Assembly (NCBI RefSeq): GCF_000003195.3
Contig: NC_012871.2
Span: 19,846,658-19,910,657, forward strand
DNA length: 64,000 nt
Direction of reading: 5' to 3'
Source: Sorghum bicolor
Lineage: Eukaryota; Streptophyta; Magnoliopsida; Poales; Poaceae
Positions within the stretch are counted from its first letter, which is position 1. Each line of letters begins with the position of its first letter. Position numbers and translations under genes: made by a program. Under the pieces are notes generated by a model that saw nothing but the letters and a program-made list of their open reading frames with translations, searched no databases and was not told the origin of the DNA. This document shows, piece after piece, positions 26,336-38,160 of this stretch.

Positions 26336-29300
26336 AACTCCCCCAAGCTTACCTCTTGCTCGTCCCTGAGCAAGGATAGACTCAGCTATGGATCATAAGT
26401 TGTTGCAATATCTTTAAAAATTGATGGTACACATGCTTTTAAATGAGGTCTCATCTCTGAGTTAGAGTAAACTGTCAAGACTTAAAACTTACTTACTTTA
26501 CCTTTCACCATGGGACTTGTAACCGTCACTTCTGTCTTGAGTGGTTAAAAGATAGAACAGTCCAGTCAAGTGCCATGTCGCTTATTCTTGATCAGCTATA
26601 GCTCTGGAGTTTTTTGTAGATTTCCAAATAAAATTCAGAGATTTCTTGTATGACTCTCTAAATCTCTCTTTTGTGGTATTTCTGGATCCTTACCAAGGCA
26701 GTGATGGTATATGCCTTCTCTCAAGATATGTGGTATTTGTGGTATAAGGCATAGTGACATTGCCTTCTCTCTCACCCTACTCTAATAAGGCTTTAATATC
26801 TGGAGCTCATAGGTGGGAGACATCTAATACATACTTACAAGACATTTATTGCATAGTCAAACCATGGATCCAGAAAACAAGTCAATAAGTCAAATCAAGA
26901 TGTGCATGTGTGGCGAATGAATGGTGTATAGTGATGATGGTGATAACAATGGTGAAAGTCTAATTCTACTTTTGCTCTTATGAGGGGATACATACCTTCC
27001 TTGTTTTTTGAAACTTTATGAGGAGAATGAGATGCTCTTCTTTTTCTTTCCTCTCAGGTGGGTATCTTGTACCCCTAATTCTACTGTCGGACACTTGTCA
27101 ATTTTTACCTCTCGTCTCACTTTTTCTTTCTTTCGAGGTTCCGGGCACTTGCCCCTTTTTATTTCCTCGTTTATTATTATTATTTTTTCTCTTTTCTTCT
27201 CTTTTCTTCTTTTTTTCAGAGCACTCATCTCCTGAAATAATGTGGCAAGTGGTAGTAACCAAAATAACTGGAACATTTATTTCACAGGGAATAACAGGGA
27301 TAGGAAAATGTTTTTGGCTATTCTCTCCCGGATTAGGAGTAGAATGATTTTGGGTGAAACTGGAGATGGAAATGGATGGATATATGTGGATGGTACTTCC
27401 GGAGTAGAAGTAGCATATATGAGTGAATGTGCAAGTGAATCTTGATTTAACCACATGACAAGCTCCTAAGGGTCTACACAGCTTGACCACACTCAATGCT
27501 CATAAGCAGTAAATAAATGTGTGGCTCAAAGTCTAGCAAGCATGTATATATGGCTGTGGTAGGAATTTAAACTTTCATCATACAGGAACTCATCATGCAA
27601 TATTTTAAAGATTTTTTAAAGATAAAATTCTCCAGAATTCTAGCATCTCTAGGAATAGATAAACAGCAGCTCAACCTTCCCATATCATATCCGTTAACAA
27701 CTTAGATTTCAGATCAAGTTTTCATCCCTCAAGTTTAGATCTAGAGCAAGCTTTAAATTATAACAGTTATGTCTAAACTTGAGAGAGAACTTCAAATTTG
27801 CAAATTAGGCAGAGCAACTATTCATCATATCCATGCTAGAGTTTTATTATTAAGATTCATAGCAAACTTTATTTATTTATTTAGCAAACTAAGAAAAGAT
27901 GTATATATATATAAGCATAAAATCTTTATTTGGTTTTTCATAGTTTATGTATTTTAATATTCTAATATAATATAAGTATAAAGATATGTAGAAATACTTA
28001 GCGAGATAAATAGGGGTGCTCTCCCCCAAGCTGAATTTTGACGTAATTTCTCTTGATGTAGCTAGCAGGTGGCAGAGGTGTATTTGAAAGTCAGCAGCAT
28101 TCTGACAGCGATTAGAATGTCCTCCGTCTGCTAGTCTTCTTGACTCTTAAATTCGGTGGAGCTCAAATAGACAACAAAGCTTGTGGAACTAATTAAGTGT
28201 TAGCATAAATATCTAGCCTTCATCACGTTGAGCTTCCTCAATAAATATTACTCCCTATTTTTATATTTTTATTTTATAAAGTAGAAAAGAAATATTTATT
28301 TTATTTTTATGCCACCACAGTGAAGGTACTTATGGGTTTTATGCCACTTGTATACTCACATGGGGCTTAGTATTTTTTAACATTTTTATTTTCTTTTCAA
28401 GATAGCATGATTAACTAAAAATCTATTTAAGGAAAGTAAATAATTAAAGGGAAAAGGGAATGCAGAAAGGATAAATATGGATAACTACCAATCTTACCTT
28501 TCAGCGAGGGTTCAATGTTTTAAGTCTTCTTGACAAGACTTCTCACCGTGTTCATTCTTTAGGTGCGTCATTTGATTCAGGTGCGGACCTTGACGTCTGC
28601 ACCTTTTAATACGGTGTCACCCATGTTCTTCGTTTGCCCAGCAGTTCGAAGTGAGGTGTTAGCAGTATCTTGCTCAGTGTGTTTGTGCTCGTAGTGTACC
28701 TGCTCATAGAGACAAGGCAGAGATCAAGTGCATGGGCCCTGTTGGTGGAAAACACCAACAGAACCAAAAGTGTATTTGTTCTTCTCTAACCTTATGCATA
28801 GTGAGCAAGACAAAGTTGATGGATGATAAGTTCATGAGTGTAGCACTTATAACATTTGTCAGATCAGATCGCTCAACCTTATGGAAAGATAATCTATTTA
28901 TGTATATGTCTTTTTCTTTACATCTCTCAATGATTGAATGTGTAACATTTTAGCTCATATGATTAGGAGTGTGGGATCATGGAGGTAGTACTAAGAACAA
29001 GGATTAAAGGACTAAACATGTTGAATCAGTTGGGTTGGTTAATCTAGAGTTGTAAATCATACACGTTTGTCTCTTTTATTTATATGAACGCCAGAACCAA
29101 GGAGAAGCTTATAAAAGTGATAGTCAAGTACCTTAGGATGTTACCTTGCTTGAAAAGTGATGGTACAGTATCACCTTGTGGAAGCTTTCCTTTCTTAGCG
29201 GTTGTGCATCGTGTTTGTGGCACCCTCCATGGATCATCTCTCTATGATGAATGAGCTATGTCCTTCTTGTGCTAATTGTTGAACTTCATGTGTCACTTTC

Positions 29301-30267
29301 TTCGTCTCTGATGTGAGTTTATCTTAGGACTTCCCAAATCGATATCGAAAGTTTTTCTGCAGGGGTTAGTCCGACAAAATATACCAATATCTACTCAAGC
29401 AGTTTTTTTAGTTCAATAACCAAACTAGACTCCATGTCTAATCAGATTAAGGAAGGCTATTCAACCTAAGCACCATGCTTAATTTAAATGCCAATGGAAG
29501 TATGGCGAGTACTTCCAAACCAACACTTGCTAGTAAATAGACAAAGGTAGCATGACAGCATTTATGGAGATTTACTCAAGTAGAGATGAAGTAGTGTGAT
29601 TAGTATTTAACAAATTGAGCATGTCTCAAAGGTAGGGACAACCAGCATAGCAACATGGCAAAGGATGTTTTTATGTAAAGTACTCCCCCAAGCTTGAATT
29701 TTGCAAAATTCAAGTTTGGATGAATTTAATTCAATGTTTTATGATGATTGGTTGGACATACCTTGTGCTTGTCATTCATCCGATCTTCTTGCTCCAATCT
29801 TAGAAAGGTTAGTGACAAGAATACCCGAAGGAATATTTTTTTACAACTATCCTTATATGCTCAATACACAAGGTAATGTTGCAAATAATTAAAAGCTTAT
29901 GTTACGATCTGATCAATGCTTATTTTAAGACACTAAGCTTGTCCTTGGGAAACCATCAGTTTATGTTGGCGAAGTGGTTTCCCCTCCGACGCCAACCTAT
30001 ATCTAGATCAACTCAACGAGATCTGCAATATTTATTATAGACATATGCATCGACAACCGCCCTTTTAAAGTTTTTATAAATAGAAAGGAAGAGGGGGTTG
30101 GAGATCTCAAGTGTGGTGATGTCGGAGAGACCAATAGATTGGGAAGATGTTGCATATGAGCATGGAGTAAACGAAGTGGCTATGAAATAAATTCCATGCT
30201 CATTAATGTTATCTTCGTCTCCAATCTGAATGTTCGGAGTTTCTCCTGGATTGGTCTCACCTATGTC
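26336..30267 (-). other. element A 3' non-coding region
   Basis: This is 3.9 kb without RT, RNase H or integrase. Much of 26340-28720 is the inverted counterpart of the element B 3' region (35993-38160). Polypurine-like AGCTTGGGGGAG copies (minus) lie at 26338-26349, 28021-28032 and 29683-29694. Confidence 0.7.
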
Positions 30268-31527
30268 CTATTCTGTAGTTGGATGAATCTCATCTTCAAA
30301 GGGAGTCAAGAACTCACCATTTGAAATTGAGCCAAAGTCAGAACCCATTAAGGCTTCTTCCTTATCCATCCATTTTACACATTCTAGCCATTTAGAACTT
30401 GTGATCAAAATAGGGGAGGTGTTAGAATTTTCTATATGGCTTAGCTCTCCTTCTATGGCATTACTTGACATGCCATCCTTATGGTCTTCATGACTCCTAT
30501 GGTTTGGTCGTCTTGGTGAATTGCTAGGATCATCATGAGACTGAAAAGAAGAGGGATAAGAGGGATCTCTAAGGTCAAGGATGGATTTAGAACTTGTGAA
30601 CATGGAAGGGGAGTAGATAGAATTGTCTATATGGCTTTGCTCTCCTTCACTTGATATGTCATCCCCGACTTCTTCATGATAGGAACCAGGACATTCTCTA
30701 AGAGAAACATTATTGCAATGATTTGAATTATCCCTGCTTGAAGGTCTCTTATAGAACCAGAAGTCTAAATCATCAGCATCTAAAAGATTTAAGGTCGGAA
30801 TTCCTTCCTCCCTTGGAGAATTTTGGGGTATTGATGGTTTAGGATCGATAGCTAAAGTTTGGGATTGAAATGGTTGTGATCTGGCTATCGAAACTTCTTC
30901 TTCTTGTCTAGGAACTGGTTCTTTCTTTTTCTCAGGGATATAAAAGCTAGGAGACTTTCCGCTCATTAAATCAATCAAATTCCAAGCTTCACTAGCAGAT
31001 AGGTGGTGGAAAGATCCTCCAGAGGCCGCATGAAGGGTTTGCTTATTTTTCCTACTAAGGCCCTCAAAAAAGTGAATTAGAAGAACTTCTTCTGGAATAG
31101 AAAGTTTTGGGCCAGTGAGAGTAAGGTTAATAAAGCGGTCCCATGATTTGCCAAGAGATTCTTCTTCCAGTTGTCTAAAAGAAAGAATCTCACGCCGAAG
31201 TTCCACCACTTTGGAGATTGGAAAATATTTAGAAAGAAAAATACTATATAACTCCTTCCAATCTCCATGAACACTCCCTACTTTGAGTTTATACCAATGT
31301 CTAGCTTTTCCCGTTAAAGAGAACGGAAAGAGCTTCCATTTGAGGGTCTCATCGGACATTCCTTCTATGCGAAGGAGGTCACAGACTCGATAAAACTCTC
31401 TTAAGTGTGTGTATGGGTTTTCCTCACCTTCTCCTGAGAAAGGTTGTTTTTGAATAAATTCTATGTATTCGGGGTCTATCTCAAAACTAGATGCTATGAT
31501 AGGCTTTGAAGATTTTGGTGGTTCGAG
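30268..31527 (-). CDS. element A gag, 3' part
   Basis: This is the capsid-type gag of an Athila-like element. The retrotransposon gag core is visible: KWKLFPFSLTGKARHWY, LREILSFRQLEEE-like, EVLLIHFFEGLSRKNKQTL, then a Ser-rich acidic tail. The first Met in this uninterrupted part is at 31359, but the frame stays open upstream to the insertion point of B. It continues beyond B to an ATG at 39851, so the true start is there. No CCHC zinc knuckle is seen. The stop is at 30268-30270. Confidence 0.8.
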   Translation of the reverse strand, partial: LEPPKSSKPIIASSFEIDPEYIEFIQKQPFSGEGEENPYTHLREFYRVCDLLRIEGMSDETLKWKLFPFSLTGKARHWYKLKVGSVHGDWKELYSIFLSKYFPISKVVELRREILSFRQLEEESLGKSWDRFINLTLTGPKLSIPEEVLLIHFFEGLSRKNKQTLHAASGGSFHHLSASEAWNLIDLMSGKSPSFYIPEKKKEPVPRQEEEVSIARSQPFQSQTLAIDPKPSIPQNSPREEGIPTLNLLDADDLDFWFYKRPSSRDNSNHCNNVSLRECPGSYHEEVGDDISSEGEQSHIDNSIYSPSMFTSSKSILDLRDPSYPSSFQSHDDPSNSPRRPNHRSHEDHKDGMSSNAIEGELSHIENSNTSPILITSSKWLECVKWMDKEEALMGSDFGSISNGEFLTPFEDEIHPTTE

Positions 31528-31532
31528 ATGTG
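31528..31532. other. target-site duplication of element B (left copy)
   Basis: ATGTG here and at 39813-39817, flanking the LTR ends TG and CA of element B exactly. Confidence 0.9.
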
Positions 31533-33183
31533 TGTTGACGGTCCTTAAGTATCAAATTTAATTATCAAATAAATAAAGAAAAGGATCCAAATGAAATCAA
31601 GATCTAGACTTAGGGTTTTATCTGACAGAATTCCACGAGTTTTGGTGTTTGTCTATTTCTGCAGGGGGTTATCAGGAAATATGGAAGAAAGACCCACATG
31701 TCAGGATTACGTAAAGATATTAACGTGCTGCGCAATTATCTTACATCTAGAAGACTCCAGAAGCCACGAGACCGAAGCGGAGGCGAAACGGGGCCAGAGA
31801 CAGGGCGCCCGCCCTGTCCTACTGGGCGCCCGCCCCCTGTCCAAGTCCAATCAGGACTCTGCTTTGCGGGAAGTCTCCACCGACCTAAAGGATGAATCTA
31901 AACCATACAATCTATGTCGGTTTGATCCAAGGGCCCATATTCACTTGAAGGGACTATAAAACCAGACCCCCTGGCCCCTGGAGGAGGGAGCCTCTCAACC
32001 CTAATTCATTGTTCCATCAAGGGAGAAGAAGCCTCTGATCAAGATTAGAGCCACCACATCAATTAGATATCTAGATTAGCATAGCTACATAGGATCAGAA
32101 CTAGAAGGAGTCAATCTTCGATTGGTTTCCGGATCTGTCAAGAGGATTCTTGGTAATTCTCTAATTGTGTTTCTAATTACTTTCTAATTATCTTTGTTCT
32201 TCAATATTATGAATATGACTTTGTTCTACTTCAATATATTGCTTATGACTTTGCTCTATTTGCTCATATTCAAGATTATATTGTTCTTAGTTTATCATAG
32301 TTATGTACTTGGCTTAGTTAGATACGATCTATATACATGCTTAGGATCGTATAGCGTTTATCCATCGGATCCATGGGTAAATGATAGATATTGTGTAGGC
32401 GTGGTGCTTATACCGTATTTATCTGCGATTGTACCCAATATGCCAGATCGTGGGGTAGTTCGTGATAGTGACAGCTTTATTGATTCTTATATAGTCCCCC
32501 TCTCGTGTATTGGGCTGGCAGAGCAACATTATTACAGTGGAGTGATTGTTATGTTTCTCATATTCCTTGCTAATATCACTATGCATGGGCGTAGTCTTGT
32601 CTCACAATGATTGCTAAGTATGCTTGCACTAACTATGATATGCTAGACTATATAGTTAAGAATAACTTAGGGAGTATTCTTGTAGTTCGTTCTAATACCA
32701 TGCTAATGACTTTCTAGAGTATCTAATTGAGGTGCTTATCATATTTATTATGTGGCTAGATCAGATTAGTTATCCTTGTCACTATTATTATTTCATATAT
32801 CTTTTATGTGACATTTATCCCTGTATGATGAGTTATAGATAATGTTCTCAATTATACATGCAATGATAGATGCTCAATCTCATATTCTATTCTGTAAGCA
32901 ATAGTGATGATTGCTAATCCCTTCCAGTGGTAAAAATATAAATAACGATATCTGGAATACTTCCCGGTTAAAATGCTACATCGGTATTAATCTGTGCGCT
33001 TGCAGATCCCATTCATTATTTATTTAGAAGAGCAATTGCATATTTCAATACCGCGTCTCTCATATCATGCTGGGGATGACAACTTGGCTTAAGTGGTGTG
33101 AGGGATAGGTTTGGCATTTTTGGCACCGTTGCTAGATTTAGAACTTAGTCTACTTTTAGTAATGATGTTAAGAATACCCAACA
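31533..33183 (+). repeat. element B 5' LTR
   Basis: It starts TGTTGACGGTCCTTAAGTA and ends ACCCAACA. The doubled GC box is at 31803-31814 and 31824-31835, and the TATA (CTATAAAAC) at 31955-31961. The open frames inside it (31591-31959 and 32194-32610) are not treated as genes. Confidence 0.93.
31803..31835 (+). promoter_or_regulatory. doubled GGGCGCCCGCCC box in the B LTR
   Basis: Two copies start exactly 21 bp apart, about 120 bp upstream of the TATA in an otherwise AT-rich LTR. Equivalent pairs occur in the LTRs of A, D and E. Likely a promoter element; the binding factor is unknown. Confidence 0.6.
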
Positions 33184-33191
33184 AGCATTTT

Positions 33192-33210
33192 TGGCGCCGT
33201 TGCCGGGGAA
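33192..33210 (+). other. primer-binding site of element B
   Basis: TGGCGCCGTTGCCGGGGAA lies eight bases after the 5' LTR. It matches the complement of the 3' end of a tRNA-Asp-like molecule, used by Athila-like elements. Confidence 0.8.
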
Positions 33211-33343
33211 GGTTGATTACTAATCAGGAATGGAATAAAAGATTTTGAGTTATCATTCGCATCACTAATATGATTGAGCTTATCTATTCTCTCATACAGT
33301 TTTACCCTGATATTTTTCTATTTTATCTTATGCAGGGGAATGT

Positions 33344-35992
33344 ATGAATAGAAGACATCTTCCAGGGAATTTTGTTGACGATCCTGAAGCATTATTCAAG
33401 AAGACGAGGGCCAAGCTCAAGAAGAGATCATCAACACTTCATGAAGAAGCTTCATCCAATCAAGAAGATCACCGGAACTTGTCTTCAGAGTTCGAAGCCA
33501 TGGCGAACAAATCAATCCACGAGTTCTCAGCTCCCACTACGGACAACATCCGCACTGGACCTGCTGCAGAGATCGATGGCAACTTTGAGCTCAAGCCTGG
33601 ACTTATCAACATGGTGCAATCCAACCAGTTCTGTGGGAAGGCACACGAAGATGCTAGTGCTCATTTACAACACTTCCTGGAGATTTGCAACACATTCACC
33701 ATAGCAGGAGTTTCCAAAGACGCTATACTACTTCGCCTCTTCCCATTCTCACTGTTAGGAAGAGCGAAGCAGTGGTTCTACGCTACAAAGGAGAAGAATA
33801 CTACGTGGGCACTCTGCTCAACAAACTTCCTGGCAAAATTCTTTCCCATGGGCAAGACCAATGCTCTCCGTGGGAAGATTACAAGTTTTCAGCAACAAAA
33901 TGATGAATCTGTTCCAGAAGCATGGGAGCGCTTTCAAGACTACATCCTAGAATGTCCCCATCATGGAATGGAGAGTTGGCTATTGATGCAGACGTTTTAT
34001 CATGGGCTCAGCAACAGTGCCCGAGAGACCATGGATGCTGCAGCTGGAGGAGCATTCTTATCACTTACTATACCACAAGCCACAGCTCTTGTGGAGAAGA
34101 TGGCGTCCAACCGAAGCTGGAATGAAGAGAGGACCCAGACACGCAAGAGAGGTGGAGGTATGCATCAGCTGAAGGAGGTAGACATGCTGTCTGCAAAGCT
34201 AGACCTGCTCATGAAGAAGCTCGATGATAGAGCTGGAGACAAGAAAGAAGTTATGCACATCTACGACTCTCACATGACTTGTGAGGAGTGTGGAGACACT
34301 GGACACTCAGGCAACCACTGCCCTGAGATACTTGAGGATGTGAACTACATCAACAACAACAACAACAACTACTACAACCGTCCTCAACAAAATCAAGGTT
34401 GGAATCAACAGAGGCCTAACTACTCAGGTAATTATCAAGGTAACAATTCTTACAACAATAATAATAATTTTCCACCTTTGAGAGAGTTAGTGTCTAATCA
34501 AGGAAAGCTAATGGATAATCTATCTAAGAAATTGGCATCTAATGATAAAATACTAGAAAATATAAATAATAGAATGGATAATTTTTCTACTGCCATCAAG
34601 AATCAAATTAGCTTTAATAAAATGATTGAATCTCAGTTAAATCAAATAGCTGCTGCTGTTCCTACTACTAACCCCGGTATACCATCACAACCGGAAGGAT
34701 TAGAATCTGCAAATCTTGTAGACACGTTTGATGTAGGTAATTGGAGTAACCCCGTCACTGAATTTTCTACTGACCGTCTGCCGGTCAAGAGAGGCGATCC
34801 AGGACGCCCCGTCATCCCGATCTCCATCGGCATGGTGGACTTCCCAGAAGCACTCTGTGACTTTGGCTCTAGCGTCAACATTATACCCAGGGTACTCTAT
34901 GAAAAATTCTTTACATATCCTTTATTAGAGACAACCATGTGTTTGCAGTTTGCAGATCAGACGATAACTTTTCCAAAAGGAATAGTGAGGAACCTTTGTG
35001 TCCGAGTTGGTACCTTGTATGCACCAGCAGACTTCGTAGTGGAAGAGACCGGAAATGATGAGAGAGCACCTATCATCTTAGGGAGGCCATTCTTGAACAC
35101 CACGGGAGCTATCATCTACGCCAGTGCTGCCAAGATCAGTTTCTATGTCAAAGGGAAGAAGGAGACATTTTTCTTCAAGAACAAGACTACACAAATTCCA
35201 AATCAATCCAGACGTGAATCAAGGAAGAGGACCAACAGGAGGAACAGGAACAAGCAAGTGTGGACCGAGTCAGCTAAGATGGTCACTGTAGTCCATGGAG
35301 GCCAAGATCACCAACTGAAGTCACCGTTTTTGACCAAGAAGGACGACCCAGGAATGCCAAGCATTTACTGCTCCATAAATGGATACAACTTCTACAAGAC
35401 GATTTGCGACACCGGATCAGGCGTCAACATAATGGCCGCAGTCACCTATCGGCTCTTGTTCGGGACCATGCCATTAAGACCAACATACATTCAGCTCCAG
35501 ATGGCAGATCAGACATTTCGAGAAGTTCAAGGAATAGTATCTGATGTCCCAGTCAAAATAGACGATCACTTTGTCTACACAGACTTTCAAGTTGTTGACA
35601 TGGGAGAAGACGAGTATGATCCACCCATCATCCTTGGAAGGCCATTCCTCAGCACCGTTAAAGCAATTATCTACATTGGAACCAGAGAAGTCCATATGCA
35701 CTTCCCCTCAGAGAAGGTACGCCGTTATTTTACTGACCCTAACTATATCGTTGAAGAATCTAAGCAGGTCAGAAAGAGACGCAACCGCAACCAGAGGAGG
35801 CAGATCATCAAGGACGGATGGGCAGACTATGAAGGAGAAGTTGTAAGGTCAGAAGACGTAGAGTTTAAACAAAATTATCCAGAGGAGATTGAAGCACCGA
35901 GTCAGGTATGGAAAATGAAGTTAACTATACAAGAAGAGGAGGCGCTGCCGGAAGTACCGACTACGCCACTCAACGAACCTCAGGACGATTAA
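33344..35992 (+). CDS. element B gag-protease polyprotein with two retropepsin domains
   Basis: This is an intact 882-residue ORF. Gag core is about residues 100-255 (LLRLFPFSLLGRAKQWFY, WLLMQTFYHGLSNSARETM). A CCHC knuckle CEECGDTGHSGNHC is at 313-326, followed by an Asn-rich linker (334-375) and a coiled-coil-like segment (377-435). Retropepsin-like domain 1 (about 487-600) has active site CDFGSSVN (Asp506) and IILGRPFL. Domain 2 (about 670-790) has CDTGSGVN (Asp689) and again IILGRPFL. A basic C-terminus follows. RT, RNase H and integrase are absent, so mobility would need another element's pol. Two protease copies in one chain are unusual; they may pair within one molecule (inference). 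The start is the first Met after the leader at 33344. Confidence 0.9.
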   Translation: MNRRHLPGNFVDDPEALFKKTRAKLKKRSSTLHEEASSNQEDHRNLSSEFEAMANKSIHEFSAPTTDNIRTGPAAEIDGNFELKPGLINMVQSNQFCGKAHEDASAHLQHFLEICNTFTIAGVSKDAILLRLFPFSLLGRAKQWFYATKEKNTTWALCSTNFLAKFFPMGKTNALRGKITSFQQQNDESVPEAWERFQDYILECPHHGMESWLLMQTFYHGLSNSARETMDAAAGGAFLSLTIPQATALVEKMASNRSWNEERTQTRKRGGGMHQLKEVDMLSAKLDLLMKKLDDRAGDKKEVMHIYDSHMTCEECGDTGHSGNHCPEILEDVNYINNNNNNYYNRPQQNQGWNQQRPNYSGNYQGNNSYNNNNNFPPLRELVSNQGKLMDNLSKKLASNDKILENINNRMDNFSTAIKNQISFNKMIESQLNQIAAAVPTTNPGIPSQPEGLESANLVDTFDVGNWSNPVTEFSTDRLPVKRGDPGRPVIPISIGMVDFPEALCDFGSSVNIIPRVLYEKFFTYPLLETTMCLQFADQTITFPKGIVRNLCVRVGTLYAPADFVVEETGNDERAPIILGRPFLNTTGAIIYASAAKISFYVKGKKETFFFKNKTTQIPNQSRRESRKRTNRRNRNKQVWTESAKMVTVVHGGQDHQLKSPFLTKKDDPGMPSIYCSINGYNFYKTICDTGSGVNIMAAVTYRLLFGTMPLRPTYIQLQMADQTFREVQGIVSDVPVKIDDHFVYTDFQVVDMGEDEYDPPIILGRPFLSTVKAIIYIGTREVHMHFPSEKVRRYFTDPNYIVEESKQVRKRRNRNQRRQIIKDGWADYEGEVVRSEDVEFKQNYPEEIEAPSQVWKMKLTIQEEEALPEVPTTPLNEPQDD

Positions 35993-38160
35993 GAAATTGG
36001 AGAGTCCCGTTCGGAGGACTTAAAAACACCGAACACCTTACCAAGAGGTAAACTTGGTAGTTACCCTTTCCTTCTCAATTATTTCAAATAGGTTATTTAG
36101 TTAAACATGTTCATGCTATCCTAAAAAGAAAATAAAAATATGAAAAACAGTAAGCCCCATGTGAGTATACGAGTGGCATAAAACCCATACGTACATTCAC
36201 TGTGGTGGCATAAAAATAAAATAAATATTTTTCTGCTTTATAAAATAAAAAATATAAAAACAGGGAGTAATAATTATTAAGGAGTCTCAAGATGATGAAG
36301 GCTATATATTTAAGCTAACACTTAATTAGTTCCACAAGCTTTGTTGTCTATTTGAGCTCCACAGAATTCAAGAAGACTAGCAGACGGAGGACATTCTAAT
36401 CGCTGTCAGAATGCTGCTGACTTTCAACTACACCTCTGCCACCTGCTAGCTACATCAAGAGAAATTACGTCAAAATTCAGCTTGGGGGAGAGCACCCCCA
36501 TTTATTCCGATAAGTATTTTTATCTATTTTTATACTTATATTATTTTAGAATATTAAAATACATAACTATGGGAAAACCAAATAAAGATTTTATGCTTAT
36601 ATATATGTCTTTTGCTTAGTGTGTTTAATAAATAAATAAAGTGGCTATGCTAATCTGTATCTAAATAAAACTTAAGCATGGATATGATGAAAAGTTGCTC
36701 TGCCTAATTTGCACATTTTAAGTTCTCTCTCAAGTTTAGACATAACAGTTATAATTTAAGGCTTGCTCTAGACCTAAACTTGTGGGATGAAAACTTGATC
36801 TGAAGTCTAAGTTGTTAACGGATACGATATGGGAAGGTTGAGCTGCTATTTATCTGTTCCTAGAGATGCTAGAATTCTGGAGAATTTTATCTTTGAAAAT
36901 CTTTAAAATATTGCATGATGAGTTCCTGTATGATGAGAGCTTAAAATTCCTACCACAGCCATATATACATGCTTGCTAGACTTTGAGCCACACATTTATT
37001 ATTTACTGCTTATGAGCATTGAGTGTGGTCAAGCTGTGTAGACCCTTAAGAGCTTGTCATGTGGTTAAATCAAGATTTCACTTACACGTTCACTCATTTA
37101 TGCTACTTCTACTCCGGAAGTACCATCCACATATATCCACCCATTCCATCTCCAGAACCACCTAAAAATATTCTACTCCTAATCCGGGAGAGAATAACCA
37201 AAAATATTTTCTGTTTTCCCTTGTGAAATAAATGCTCAAGTTATCTTGTTACTACCACTTGCTATATTATCTCAAGAGATGAGTGCTCTAAAAAAAAAGA
37301 GAAAATAATACGAGGAAATAAAAAGGAGCAAGTGCTCGGAACCTCGAAAGAAAAGAAAAAGTGAGACGAGAGGTAAAAATGGACAAGTGTCCGACAGTAG
37401 AATTAGGGGTGCAAGATACCCACCTGAGAGAAAAGAAAAAGAAGAGCATCTCATTCTCCTCATAAAGTTTCAAAAGCAAGGAAGGTATGTATCCCCTCAA
37501 AAGAGCAAAGTAGAATTAGACTTCCACCACCATTGTTTTCACCATTGTTATCACCATCATCACCATATACCATTCATTCGCCACACATGCACAGCTTGAT
37601 TAAACTCATTGACTTGTTACTTTGGATCCATGGTTTGACTATGCAATAAATGTCTTGTAAGTATGTATATTTTATCTCCCACCTATGAGCTCCAGATATT
37701 AAAGCCTTATTAGAGTAGGATGAGAGAGAAGGCAATGTCACTATGCCTCATACCACAAATACCACATATCTTGAGAGAAGGCATATACCATCAATGCCTT
37801 GGTAAGGATCCAAAAATACCACAAAAGAGAGACCTGAGAGAATCATACAAGGAATCTCTGAGTTTTATTTGAAAATCTGCAAAAAACCCCAGAGCTATAG
37901 CTGATCAAGAATAAGAGACATGGCACTTGGCTAGACTGTTCTATCTTTTAACCACTCAAGACAGAAGTGACAGTTACAAGTCCCATGGTGAAGGTAAAGT
38001 AAGTAAGTTTTAAGTCTTGACAGTTGACTCTAACTCAGAGATGAGATCTTATTTAAAAAGCATGTGTACCGTCAAATTTTTAAAATATTGCAGCAACTTC
38101 TGATCCATAGCTGAGTCTATCCTTGCTCAGGGACGAGCAAGAGGTAAGCTTGGGGGAGTT
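35993..38160 (+). other. element B 3' non-coding region with polypurine tracts
   Basis: No ORF. A polypurine-like copy is at 36479-36492 and the terminal tract AGCTTGGGGGAGTT at 38147-38160 abuts the 3' LTR. Most of the region is shared, in inverted orientation, with element A. Confidence 0.75.

Noticed and set aside
27008..27496. Overlapping Phe/Ser-rich and Lys-rich ORFs
   Set aside because: Pyrimidine-rich low-complexity part of the element A 3' non-coding region; the counterpart in B is not open in the same way.
31591..31959. 122-codon ORF in the LTR of B, repeated at 38219-38587, with similar frames in A, D and E
   Set aside because: It lies upstream of the LTR TATA box and overlaps the GC-box pair. 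Similarity follows the promoter DNA, and the frame is shortened or broken in A and D.
32194..32610. 138-codon hydrophobic ORF in the LTR of B (also 38822-39238), partly similar to 50237-50560 in D
   Set aside because: The matching region of A has stops in all relevant frames; treated as a conserved leader rather than a protein.
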